From the IMG/VR virus record IMGVR_UViG_3300047483_000702, positions 1-21,107 of that record: a stretch of 21,107 bases of DNA; one strand, given 5' to 3'. The position numbers and the translations under genes were made by a program. The notes below the pieces were generated by a model. That model had not been told where the DNA came from. It did no database searches and saw nothing but the letters and a program-made list of their open reading frames with translations. The DNA is from a virus. Shown here piece after piece: positions 8,801 to 15,419 of the stretch (its first letter is position 1; each line of letters begins with the position of its first letter).

Positions 8801-11800
8801 AGCTAAATTGCTAGTAGTTACTTTGGTTGTAAAAGTAGCGTCTGTGCCTGTGAAAACAGTTCCCGATACCGAACCGTTGGATGTAATACTTGCGACAGTA
8901 ACTGCTCCATTTGCATTGATAGCACCAGTCGCTAAGTTGCTGGTTGTTACCTTAGTAGTAAATGTAGCATCTGTTCCTGTGAATACCGTACCGGTAACAG
9001 CACCATTACTGGTTAAAGCATTCACAGTGGCTGTGCCATTGGTATTAAGTGTTGCAGACTTTAAAGTAGTAGTTGTTAAACTGTTGGTAAATGTTGCATC
9101 AGTACCTGTGAATGTAGCGCCCGATACTGTGGTATTAGATGCTAAACTAGCCACAGTAACAGTACTGTTAGCGTTGATAGTACCTACAGCCAACGAACTA
9201 GCAATAGCTGTTGTTGTAAATGTTCCAGTAGTGCCAATAATAGCACCGTTGCTGGTCAAGCTGCTGACTGTCGCGGCTCCATTTGCATTAATAGCACCAG
9301 TTGCAAGATTGCTGGTAGTGACTTTGGTTGTAAATGTTCCAGTAGTGCCTGTAATGTCTGCGCCAGTAATGGCTGCATTGCTAATTAAACTGGCTACTGT
9401 GACTGTGCCATTGGCGTTAATAGCGCCAGTAGCAAGGTTAGCTGCCGTTAATTTAACTCCAATTGTAGCATTGTTTGCAGTCAGTGTATCTGTGGTTGTT
9501 GTTCCGTTGACTGTTAGAGTTGCTGCAGTTACAGTACTGTTGGCATTTAATACACCAGTTACTACATTGCTGGTAGTCATTCTTGTAGCAAAAGAAGCAG
9601 TAGTGCTTGTAATATCTGTTAGTGCTGTGACATTACCTGCAACTACATTACCACCTACATAGATATTACCGCCAATACCTGCACCACTGTTGCTGCCTAA
9701 AATTAGTGCTCCGGTTGAAACGCTGGTACTACGAGTTCCGTCACCACCTACACCGCCTGCAGGTTGCAGTCCAACAAGATACAAATTACCAGTTTTAATA
9801 TTTCCATAAACAGCAGTACTATGACTGATAACATTGGGATCATCACCTGCCCCGGCGCCATACCATTCTAAATTCTGTTCATCATTTGACCAAATCAGTG
9901 CCGCATTGTTAGCTGAAGTTTTCCAGTAATGAATTCTAATACCAATATCACGGCCGTCATCACTGGTTGGTGTGGTTAAATTGGCGTTGGTATGTAGTTC
10001 AATTAAATTATCTGATACAGCAAGATTATTAGCACCATAAATTGTGGTATTGCCAGTTACTGTTAAGTTTGCTAATGTAGTATTTCCTGAAACTACAAAT
10101 TCTCCACCTACATTAAGATTCTTAGCTATACCAACCCCACCGGATACTACTAACGCACCTGTTGTAGTACCTGATGAATCTGTTGTGTTTGTAAAGATTG
10201 AAGCGCCTGCTACAGACAAGGTAGTACCAACTGTAGCACTGTTGTTAATAGTTAAACCAGATGCAGTGATATTGGCATTGGAATCAACTGCGCCTGATTG
10301 TAAACTGCCAGTGGTTGTGCTGGTTGTAAATGTACCAGTTGTTCCTGAAACGGCGCCATTACTGGTTAAAGCATTTACTGTTGCAGTTCCGTTAGCATTG
10401 ATAGTGCCAGTAACCAATGAATTAAATGTAGCCTGACCTGTGCCAGTAAAGGTAGAACCTGTATGTACTGCACTAGCATTACCAATGGTTGCAGCACTTA
10501 TACTTGCACCTGTAAAGGCAGCTCCTGCGTTACCAATTACAGCAGCATTGACTGTTGCAGCTGTTACTGTGGCATTAACAGTTAAATTTGCTACTGTAGC
10601 TGTGTTGTTAGCGTTTAGTGTTCCAGTATTAATGGCACCAGTAGTTGTACTGGTTGTAAATATACCAGTTGCGCCCGTTATCGCTGCACTGGCATTGCCA
10701 ATAATTGCTGCATTTAATGTACCAGTTACAATATTACCTGCGACTGTTAAGTTACTGGTTTGTTTATCAAATGTTAAATTACTGTTACCAGATATTAAAT
10801 TGTTATCATTGAATAGAACTTGTGTATTGGCACCAGGTGCTGTAATATTCCCTGTGATATTACCAATTATATTACCAATAAAATAAGGGGCAGAAACATT
10901 CCCAGACAGTGATGCTGTTCCTAAAACAGTTACGCCTGTGGAACCAAATTCAGCTACATTACTGGTTCCTGCTACACTTATAGCGACATTAGCGTTGGCA
11001 TAGACTTTGACATTGCTAGTGCCATTACTAATTTGACTAGGAGTACCAACACTAGTACCGTCGATGACAAACTGGCCGCCTTGTGCATTGGTAATAACAA
11101 CTGCTGTGGCATTGCTGGTAATTGTACTGGTATCCAAATAGATACTGTTACCACTTAAGAACAAGTCTTTGAATCTACTTGCTGTTGAACCTAAATTATA
11201 AACAGCATTAGCACTGGGTGTAATATTACCGCCAACTGTAACTGCTCCGTTTACTGTAAGCGCATTAACTGTGGCATTACCTGACACACTGATTCCTGAA
11301 AATACAGGAGTATCACTGGTACCAATTCCTAAATCAACTTCATAAGTTGTGCCTGCACTGGTAGAAATAGTTAAGTTACCAGTAGTAGAATTATAAGTTA
11401 CATTACTTACACCAGCAACATTGGTTGTAGTTGCACTGGTAATTCTACCTTTGTCATCTACTGTTATAACAGGAACGGTACTAGCGTTTCCGTAAATACC
11501 TGCTGTAACACCGCTGGTAGGTAAATTGGTTGATCTAATAACAGCATTACTGTCGATGACTGTGTTGCCCGCTATTTGCAGAGAATTAACATTAGCAAAT
11601 CCTGCGCTGGTAATATTTGCAAAACTTACGCTATCTGCTGTACCTACGCCTAAGTCAACTGTAAAGTCTGTGCCTGCACTGGTACTAACTGTTAAATTGC
11701 CTGAAGTATTATTATATGTTACATTACTGACACCGGCTACATTAGTTGTAGTAGCAGCAGTGATGCGGCCTTTGGCATCAACTGTTATAACAGGTACTGC

Positions 11801-13045
11801 ACTGGCATTACCATAACTGCCTGCTGTTACACCTGAATTAGGCAAATTAGATGATCTTATTGTAGCATTACTGTCTATTACAGTATTACCTGCAACCTGC
11901 AGTGTGTTTACATTGGCGTAACCAGTTGTGGTCAAATTAACAAAAGTAGGACTGTCACTGCGGCCAACACCAATGTCTACAGTATAGTCTGTGCCGTCGC
12001 TGCTTTCAATGGTTAAATTACCAGACTGACTGTCGTAACTAACATTACTGATCCCGCCAACAGGTACACCATTAATCAATAAGTTACCATTGTAACCAAT
12101 GTTAGCGCCATTTAAAAATAATTGGCTACCAATATAAGCATTGGCAAATACACTTGAATTAGTTCCTAAACTGTGAGTAGCATTTGCATTAGGAATTAAT
12201 GTTCCTGTTACATTCCCCCAATCGGTTTGACTTATTGGGGCATATGGTTGACCGTTTGGATATAAAAATGCACTAGCAACAACATTGCCGTTGGTAATTA
12301 CATAATTGTAAGCAAATAAATTATTTGCTACAATATTACCGTTAGCTGTAATTGCATTACTTTGGATGACATTGGCATTTACACTGACTCCATCATTACC
12401 AAAGAATGTATAAAGTTGTGTAAAATTTTCATTGATCTTAATAAAAGCACTGTAAACAGTGTCACCTGTTTGAGTGTCGGGTCCGTCACCGATGTCAATG
12501 ATCTGTTGACCGCTTGAAGCAACTAAGTTGGCATTTGCTGTAATTGCGCCGTTGCCTGCTGTGCTTTGTAAGTAAAGATTAATTGTTCTTGTGCTGGCCT
12601 GTCCATAGGCCGTATTGGTTTCACTGGTAGTGCCCAGTCCTAATATAGCATATAAATTAGTAAAATTTCCATTGACTTTGGTAAAGGCATCAAATACTGT
12701 GTCGCTGGTCTGTGTATCTGCTCCTACACCAACATTAACAGTTAGCTGAGCGTTTGCAAGCGTATTTCCTGACAGGGTAATGCCAGCATTGCTTTGAAAA
12801 TCTGTCCATAATATAGTAAAGTTATTGTTGATTTTAATAAAAGCTTCACGCACAGTGTCACCGTCTACTGTGCCTATACCGTTGCTTAGATTAATAACTT
12901 GGAATTCAGTGTTGCCTGCAAAATCATCGGGAAACACAGCGTAGATTTCGGCAAAATTATTATTACACTTAATAAATGCTGATCTAATTGTATCGCCTGA
13001 TGCTACAAAACTGTTTGTACTAAGATTAATAATTTCCTGAGGCAT
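5858..13045 (-). CDS. Giant modular repetitive fibre-like structural protein, 2395 aa
   Basis: By far the largest gene in the window. Residues 1-215 carry four copies of a GDTVxxAFIKINxNFxxLY motif (about 17-35, 62-80, 113-132, 193-212). Next come two full copies and one partial copy of a segment with VSNVTYNNTSGNLTVS, NTVIDSNA and VPVITVDAKGRITAATT (about 326-590), then the fibre motifs NLGSTASRFKDLFLSGNSI (about 613-636) and GANTQVLFNDNNLISGN (about 737). From about residue 770 it consists mostly of the same 38/43-residue units as the 1579-residue paralogue, interrupted by two copies of the 222-residue shared module. It ends with YNSATNSIDTVFG, an ending I recognise from structural proteins of aquatic T4-like phages. 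It has a late-type promoter 22 bases before the ATG. A tail-fibre or other surface-fibre role is inferred; a cleaved polyprotein is possible but unsupported. Confidence 0.85.
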   Translation of the reverse strand: MPQEIINLSTNSFVASGDTIRSAFIKCNNNFAEIYAVFPDDFAGNTEFQVINLSNGIGTVDGDTVREAFIKINNNFTILWTDFQSNAGITLSGNTLANAQLTVNVGVGADTQTSDTVFDAFTKVNGNFTNLYAILGLGTTSETNTAYGQASTRTINLYLQSTAGNGAITANANLVASSGQQIIDIGDGPDTQTGDTVYSAFIKINENFTQLYTFFGNDGVSVNANVIQSNAITANGNIVANNLFAYNYVITNGNVVASAFLYPNGQPYAPISQTDWGNVTGTLIPNANATHSLGTNSSVFANAYIGSQLFLNGANIGYNGNLLINGVPVGGISNVSYDSQSGNLTIESSDGTDYTVDIGVGRSDSPTFVNLTTTGYANVNTLQVAGNTVIDSNATIRSSNLPNSGVTAGSYGNASAVPVITVDAKGRITAATTTNVAGVSNVTYNNTSGNLTVSTSAGTDFTVDLGVGTADSVSFANITSAGFANVNSLQIAGNTVIDSNAVIRSTNLPTSGVTAGIYGNASTVPVITVDDKGRITSATTTNVAGVSNVTYNSTTGNLTISTSAGTTYEVDLGIGTSDTPVFSGISVSGNATVNALTVNGAVTVGGNITPSANAVYNLGSTASRFKDLFLSGNSIYLDTSTITSNATAVVITNAQGGQFVIDGTSVGTPSQISNGTSNVKVYANANVAISVAGTSNVAEFGSTGVTVLGTASLSGNVSAPYFIGNIIGNITGNITAPGANTQVLFNDNNLISGNSNLTFDKQTSNLTVAGNIVTGTLNAAIIGNASAAITGATGIFTTSTTTGAINTGTLNANNTATVANLTVNATVTAATVNAAVIGNAGAAFTGASISAATIGNASAVHTGSTFTGTGQATFNSLVTGTINANGTATVNALTSNGAVSGTTGTFTTSTTTGSLQSGAVDSNANITASGLTINNSATVGTTLSVAGASIFTNTTDSSGTTTGALVVSGGVGIAKNLNVGGEFVVSGNTTLANLTVTGNTTIYGANNLAVSDNLIELHTNANLTTPTSDDGRDIGIRIHYWKTSANNAALIWSNDEQNLEWYGAGAGDDPNVISHSTAVYGNIKTGNLYLVGLQPAGGVGGDGTRSTSVSTGALILGSNSGAGIGGNIYVGGNVVAGNVTALTDITSTTASFATRMTTSNVVTGVLNANSTVTAATLTVNGTTTTDTLTANNATIGVKLTAANLATGAINANGTVTVASLISNAAITGADITGTTGTFTTKVTTSNLATGAINANGAATVSSLTSNGAIIGTTGTFTTTAIASSLAVGTINANSTVTVASLASNTTVSGATFTGTDATFTNSLTTTTLKSATLNTNGTATVNALTSNGAVTGTVFTGTDATFTTKVTTSNLATGAINANGAVTVASITSNGSVSGTVFTGTDATFTTKVTTSNLATGAINANGTATVNALTSNGAVTGTTGTFTTSTTTSALNTGTLNANGTATVNALTSNGTVTGTTGTFTTSTTTSALNTGTLNANSTVTVASLTSNTTITATGNITSGNLSTAGLISATGNVSGGNLISNGAVTATGNITGGNISTTGSGGNITGANIISATTFTATGNITGGNIISNAAISGTVFTGTDATFTTKVTAANLATGAINANANITAAGLSVNANATISGNITASNYIISGTGIFYTNGTAFLPSGIVTSVTGTANQITASPTTGNVVLSLPTTVAIQTLNAATIGNAGAVITGDTGTFTTKVTTSNLATGAINSNGTVTVNTLTSNGAVTGTEATFTTKVTTSNLATGAINANGAVTIQSLSVNASATVSGGIQNTPIGNATPSTGAFTTVNAAIIGNTGAAVIGDTGVFDTKVTTGNLATGAINANGTATVNALTSNGAVIGTTGTFTTSTTTSALNTGTINANGTATVNALVSNGTVSGTTGTFTNSVITGSINSGAINSNANVTAGGITVNNSVTIGTTLSVDGATTITNTTESSGIGSGAVVVSGGVGIAKNLNVGGTLNVTGNATIGNLTVTGNTTIYGANNLAISDNLIELHTNANLTTPTSDDGRDIGIRFHYWKTSANNAALIWSNDEQNLEWYGAGAGDDPNVISHSTAVYGNIKTGNLQLLGDQPAGGTGGDGTRSTSISTGALILGSNSGAGIGGNIYVGGNVVAGNATITTAVTAVSGIFATKVTTSNLATGAINANGTITVAAVTSNGAVSGTTFTGTDATFTTKVTTANLATGAINANSTATVNALTSNGAVSGTTFTGTGTGTFNSLVTGTINANGTATVNALTSNGAVSGTTGTFTTSTTTSALNTGTLNANSTATVNALASNGAVSGTTGTFTTSVTTGSIASGAINSNAAITAGSLAVNNAATVGTTLTVTGNILTTGGNVYSNNRIGFTYSANTTSAAYQIYNSATNSIDTVFG
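6000..6625 (-). repeat. C-terminal array of fibre units in the 2395-aa gene
   Basis: About five units of the 38/43-residue family lie between shared module B and the C-terminus. One shortened unit contains FTGTGTGTFNSLVTG instead of the usual middle. The last unit runs into a partial fourth copy of the start of the shared module (SGAINSNAAITAGSLAVNN), which is cut off before its GGVGIAKNLNV part. Confidence 0.75.
6626..7290 (-). repeat. Shared fibre module, copy B
   Basis: Second copy of the roughly 222-codon module, from SGAINSNANVTAGG to NIYVGGNVVAGN. It shares a 47-base exact match with copy A of the other gene (6879-6925 against 1961-2007), while further upstream in the coding direction it matches copy C better, around DDGRDIGI and NANLTTPTS. 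Confidence 0.85.
7291..9631 (-). repeat. Central array of fibre units in the 2395-aa gene
   Basis: A mixed array of 38- and 43-residue units with two departures. At about 8280-8510 a compact run of short GNITGGNISTTG-like and ATGNITSGNL-like steps replaces the long unit. At about 7930-8130 a segment with ISGTGIFYTNGTAFLPSG and TANQITASPTTGNVVLSLP resembles the C-terminal side of the 1579-residue fibre (about 940-1020). Confidence 0.75.
9632..10297 (-). repeat. Shared fibre module, copy C
   Basis: Third copy of the roughly 222-codon module, from SGAVDSNANITASGL to NIYVGGNVVAGNV. It differs from A and B in the middle (GEFVVSGNTTLANL; NLYLVGLQPAGGVGG) and at many synonymous sites in the ALIWSNDEQN stretch. 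Confidence 0.85.
12410..12997 (-). repeat. Four GDTxxxAFxKxNxNF repeats, N-terminal part of the 2395-aa protein
   Basis: Four copies of a roughly 20-residue motif: GDTIRSAFIKCNNNFAEIY, GDTVREAFIKINNNFTILW, SDTVFDAFTKVNGNFTNLY and GDTVYSAFIKINENFTQLY, spaced 46, 51 and 80 residues apart. Several are preceded by an acidic G-rich lead such as VGADTQT or GDGPDTQT. The pattern is known from structural proteins of aquatic T4-like phages. It may anchor the fibre to the virion, which is inference. Confidence 0.75.
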
Positions 13046-13067
13046 GCCGAATCCGAAAGAATATATG

Positions 13068-13075
13068 TATTTATT
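13068..13075 (-). promoter_or_regulatory. T4-type late promoter motif before the 2395-aa gene
   Basis: The minus strand reads AATAAATAC, one base off the T4 late consensus TATAAATA. It lies just downstream of the terminator at 13103-13130 and 22 bases before the ATG. It is well placed to start the fibre operon. Confidence 0.6.
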
Positions 13076-13102
13076 TGATTACAAATATAGTGCTTGTGCC
13101 AA

Positions 13103-13130
13103 AAAAATAGACCCTTGCGGGTCTATTTTT
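13103..13130 (-). terminator. Rho-independent terminator after the 242-aa gene
   Basis: A perfect 12-bp stem (13103-13114 with 13119-13130) with a 4-base loop. The core is TAGACCC/GGGTCTA flanked by A and T runs on both sides, so it could work in either direction. It begins 18 bases after the stop codon of the 242-residue gene and separates it from the fibre operon. Confidence 0.9.
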
Positions 13131-13147
13131 ATTACTGCTGACAACAA

Positions 13148-13876
13148 TTAAGCATTGTCAACATTAACTAACACTACACCCTGCCAAGCTGGTTGGCTGC
13201 TGAGTACAGTACCGGTATTGTAGGGTTGACCAAAGTAATAACGATATTTGTTATCATTCCAATCCCAAACAAACTTGTTACTGATGTACTGAACATTAAA
13301 TGCTTCTTTGATGTTGGCTTGACCAGCACTGACAGTTTGATCTGCGCAGCTAACTGTTACATTAGTAGAGCTGTTTACTGCTGTAACTGTAACATTACCA
13401 GTTAAACCTGTATTGGTCAATTGGTGTCCAACTGCAGGAGTCTGTAGACCTGTTACATTAGCAGCTGTCCAAGTAACATAAGCACTGGTTCTGAAACCAG
13501 CACCAATATTAGCAAGGTTTGCACCGTTGATTGTAGCTACATTGCACAAAATTGTAGCTGTATTAGCTGCACTTAGCTCAGTGCTAATTGCATTTACAAG
13601 AGTTACAACAGATCCGTTGGCATCACTGCTGTTGTTTACGCTGAATTCTTTGTGACCTTTTTGTACGCGAATATATCCAGTATCAACTGCACTGGTTGTT
13701 TCACGCAGATAACGAATTCTAATTGTAGGTACTGTTTGATCAGTGTCACCACCTGTACCACCAATGTTTGTGCTGTTGATTGTAGTGGGACTGACATAAC
13801 TGTCAGTTACAATAGTTGCACTGGCTTCATAACCAGCTGCACCTGTTCTTGTATGTTGTATTTTTAATTTTGCCAT
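13148..13876 (-). CDS. Unrecognised structural protein candidate, 242 aa
   Basis: I do not recognise a family with confidence. The protein starts MAKLKIQHTRTGAAGYEA, has a predicted beta-rich, Thr/Asn/Val-rich body with VGHQLTNTGLTGNVTVTAVN and NVTVSCADQTVSAGQ stretches resembling Ig-like or beta-sandwich phage domains, and ends with an aromatic-rich part (NKFVWDWNDNKYRYYFGQPY). There is no signal peptide or membrane segment. A good Shine-Dalgarno (AAAGGA, 10 bases before the ATG) supports the start. The gene stands alone between two terminators and has its own late-type promoter, which suggests high independent expression in the late phase. Its place between the capsid and fibre blocks fits a capsid decoration, neck or fibre-associated protein. 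The gene is certain, the role is inferred. Confidence 0.8.
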   Translation of the reverse strand: MAKLKIQHTRTGAAGYEASATIVTDSYVSPTTINSTNIGGTGGDTDQTVPTIRIRYLRETTSAVDTGYIRVQKGHKEFSVNNSSDANGSVVTLVNAISTELSAANTATILCNVATINGANLANIGAGFRTSAYVTWTAANVTGLQTPAVGHQLTNTGLTGNVTVTAVNSSTNVTVSCADQTVSAGQANIKEAFNVQYISNKFVWDWNDNKYRYYFGQPYNTGTVLSSQPAWQGVVLVNVDNA

Positions 13877-13948
13877 TTCATTTATTCCTTTAAGTTAGCG
13901 TTCTAGGCTGCCCGCGGTTGGCTCCGACAAGAGTTCATTGGAACAGTG

Positions 13949-13956
13949 TATTTATG
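13949..13956 (-). promoter_or_regulatory. T4-type late promoter motif before the 242-aa gene
   Basis: The minus strand reads CATAAATAC, 12 bases downstream of the terminator hairpin of the preceding cassette. It would produce a leader of about 65 bases before the ATG at 13876. That leader contains a GC-rich stretch (about 13906-13927) unusual in this AT-rich window, and the AAAGGA ribosome-binding site. Confidence 0.6.
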
Positions 13957-13967
13957 GTATAGCCAAC

Positions 13968-13988
13968 AAAAAGGGCTCCGAAGAGCCC
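13968..13988 (-). terminator. Rho-independent terminator after the acetyltransferase gene
   Basis: On the minus strand a GGGCTC stem with a TTCG tetraloop (13973-13978 paired with 13983-13988) is followed by five T (13968-13972). It lies about 40 bases after the stop of the GNAT-like gene and closes the endonuclease/acetyltransferase cassette. Confidence 0.85.
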
Positions 13989-14029
13989 AATTTGTTTCTT
14001 CCCATCCCGTTGAGAATTCTTTTATAAAT

Positions 14030-14602
14030 TTATTTAGTTAATTCCGTATAATCCTCTTTCATAAACTGCATTCCTGTCCTAAACATAGGCCAATCAAATT
14101 CCCCGTCATTTTCCAACATTAAGCGCCATGCTGTGGGTCTTGCACTACTATAAAAATTATCTAGTGTGTCTAAACTAAAGGGTTGTATTTCTTGTGTTCT
14201 AATATTAATCCACTTTTTCTCAAATCTGCTCAATCCTTTGATAACCTCTTGCATGTCCTTAGAATGTATATCTCCTAAAATTAGTGGGCTCTTATTCAAT
14301 CGAGTTTTAAAAAACCATAATACCTTAGAAAATATTCGTTGTCCTCGGTAGTCAGGATTTACCCATACCCCATCGACTTCGTTGCCCCCAATCAAAGCCG
14401 CAAACGCCACAACAGTATCTTTATCCCATAGTGTATATAATAATGCGCCGGGTAATTGTTCCGAATCACTTACTTTGACCTTAAACTGTTCTATATCAGC
14501 AATGTGTTTACCTGTTTGCCATTTTTCTGCGTTATCATTGGCCAGTTTATTAGCTAGATCATTGTAATCTGGACCACGCATGGTCATTTCTTGGATTTTC
14601 AT
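14030..14602 (-). CDS. GNAT-like N-acetyltransferase, 190 aa
   Basis: Probably a small GCN5-related acetyltransferase using acetyl-CoA. The sequence VDGVWVNPDYRGQRIFSKVL (residues 76-95) matches GNAT motif A: a beta strand, then V-x-P-x-Y/F-R-G-x-(R/G) followed by a helix. ALLYTLWDKDTVVAFAALIG (53-72) fits the preceding pair of beta strands. The usual Q/RxxGxG/A loop is degenerate here (YRGQRIF), so activity is not certain. The ATG is one base after the stop of the homing endonuclease, so the two are co-transcribed. The upstream signal (AAAGAAAG) is weak; Met6 or Met8 are possible starts. Substrate unknown: a virion or host protein, or a small molecule. It is not part of the conserved T4 head cluster, so it is likely an accessory cargo gene. 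Confidence 0.75.
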   Translation of the reverse strand: MKIQEMTMRGPDYNDLANKLANDNAEKWQTGKHIADIEQFKVKVSDSEQLPGALLYTLWDKDTVVAFAALIGGNEVDGVWVNPDYRGQRIFSKVLWFFKTRLNKSPLILGDIHSKDMQEVIKGLSRFEKKWINIRTQEIQPFSLDTLDNFYSSARPTAWRLMLENDGEFDWPMFRTGMQFMKEDYTELTK

Positions 14603-14603
14603 A

Positions 14604-15362
14604 TTATGCTTTCTTTTTGCAATTGTCGCCGTGCCAACGGGCGTATCCGTTTACTGCAACCAATTGTTGACAATGGGGACACTGTTTCTTTTGGCGTTTT
14701 GACCCACGAATAGCGTCTGCTTTTTTCTTTTTTGTTTCTTCTGACTGTGTGCGACCAATAGCTTTTTCTCGCATTTTTTGTTTTGTTTCTTCACTTAGTG
14801 AACCGTCAAATCCCGGCTGTTTACTTTTGTGGTTATTAGATAAATTTTGTTTCCATTCTTCGGTAAATGGATTCCTGGTTTTACCTTTTTTACTATTGGA
14901 TATTTTAATTCTTGACTGTTTTTGTTTGCTACCGTTTTTATCTCCAATGACAGACATTCTTTGAGATTCTTTTCCTACTTCACTTCTATAAAATTTATCA
15001 CCGTACATTGGATTATTTTCTCCAGAAATCTTTTTGCTTTGTAATTTAGAATATTCATCTTTTAAGTTTGCATAGACTCTAGATGTAATCTTTGTTTTAT
15101 ATCGTTGTTGACAGGGGTTTTCAGCCCGCATCATTCTAAATGCATTAATCATTTTCCAATGTTCTTCGCCAACTGGATATATTTTTGTTAACAACCAATG
15201 GCAGATAAAATGTTCCCTTGCCGTTAATTTAGTTAGATTACTTGCATCGTTTGTCCCACCTAAACTTTTAGGTACAATGTGATGTATTTCTGTATATTCT
15301 TCAGTAATACGAGATTGGGCAGATTTGATTATATTGTTGTACCAATTTTTATATTTGTTCAT
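14604..15362 (-). CDS. HNH homing endonuclease with NUMOD3 repeats, 252 aa
   Basis: A free-standing HNH endonuclease of the kind that cuts related phage genomes lacking it and thereby spreads. HNH core: EIHHIVPKSLGG (His27, His28), Asn42 in DASNLTKLTAREH, and His51/His55 in REHFICHWLL. The middle holds NUMOD3-like DNA-binding segments: SGENNPMYG (113-121), GDKNGSKQKQSRIKISNSKKG (start 140), SLSEETKQKMREKAIG (188-203) and SEETKKKKADAIRG (207-220). The C-terminus has a possible zinc-binding knuckle with Cys228, Cys231, His244 and Cys248. It lies directly after the capsid terminator, a common insertion area for such genes in T4-like phages. A perfect TATAAATAC motif sits 5 bases before the ATG, and no Shine-Dalgarno is visible. 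Confidence 0.92.
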   Translation of the reverse strand: MNKYKNWYNNIIKSAQSRITEEYTEIHHIVPKSLGGTNDASNLTKLTAREHFICHWLLTKIYPVGEEHWKMINAFRMMRAENPCQQRYKTKITSRVYANLKDEYSKLQSKKISGENNPMYGDKFYRSEVGKESQRMSVIGDKNGSKQKQSRIKISNSKKGKTRNPFTEEWKQNLSNNHKSKQPGFDGSLSEETKQKMREKAIGRTQSEETKKKKADAIRGSKRQKKQCPHCQQLVAVNGYARWHGDNCKKKA

Positions 15363-15381
15363 ACAAGTATTTATATTTGTT
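15348..15381. repeat. 12-bp direct repeat around the endonuclease start codon
   Basis: AACAAATATAAA (minus strand) occurs twice with a 22-base period, at 15370-15381 and 15348-15359. One copy overlaps the late-promoter motif and the other forms codons 2 to 5 of the endonuclease gene. It may be a small duplication that arose during insertion or promoter capture, or chance in an AT-rich stretch. Confidence 0.6.
15368..15375 (-). promoter_or_regulatory. T4-type late promoter (exact consensus) before the endonuclease
   Basis: The minus strand reads TATAAATA followed by C, identical to the T4 late consensus. It lies between the capsid-gene terminator and the endonuclease, with only 5 bases to the ATG. 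Confidence 0.75.
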
Positions 15382-15419
15382 AATTCTACATTATATACTA
15401 ATATAAATCGAAGTCAATA

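Noticed and set aside
8130-9662. A 510-codon plus-strand open frame, plus several shorter ones between 5967 and 11816, antisense to the 2395-aa gene.
   Set aside because: Same cause as above: repeat-derived antisense frames with the same Val/Pro composition, no ribosome-binding sites and no recognisable domain.
1050-10740. Regular DNA repeats considered as a CRISPR-like array.
   Set aside because: The repeats are in frame, 114 or 129 bp long, differ at synonymous sites and have no unique spacers; they are coding repeats.
13903-13938. An 11-codon upstream frame (MNSCRSQPRAA) in the leader of the 242-aa gene, a possible leader peptide.
   Set aside because: No Shine-Dalgarno, very short and no regulatory logic visible; likely chance.
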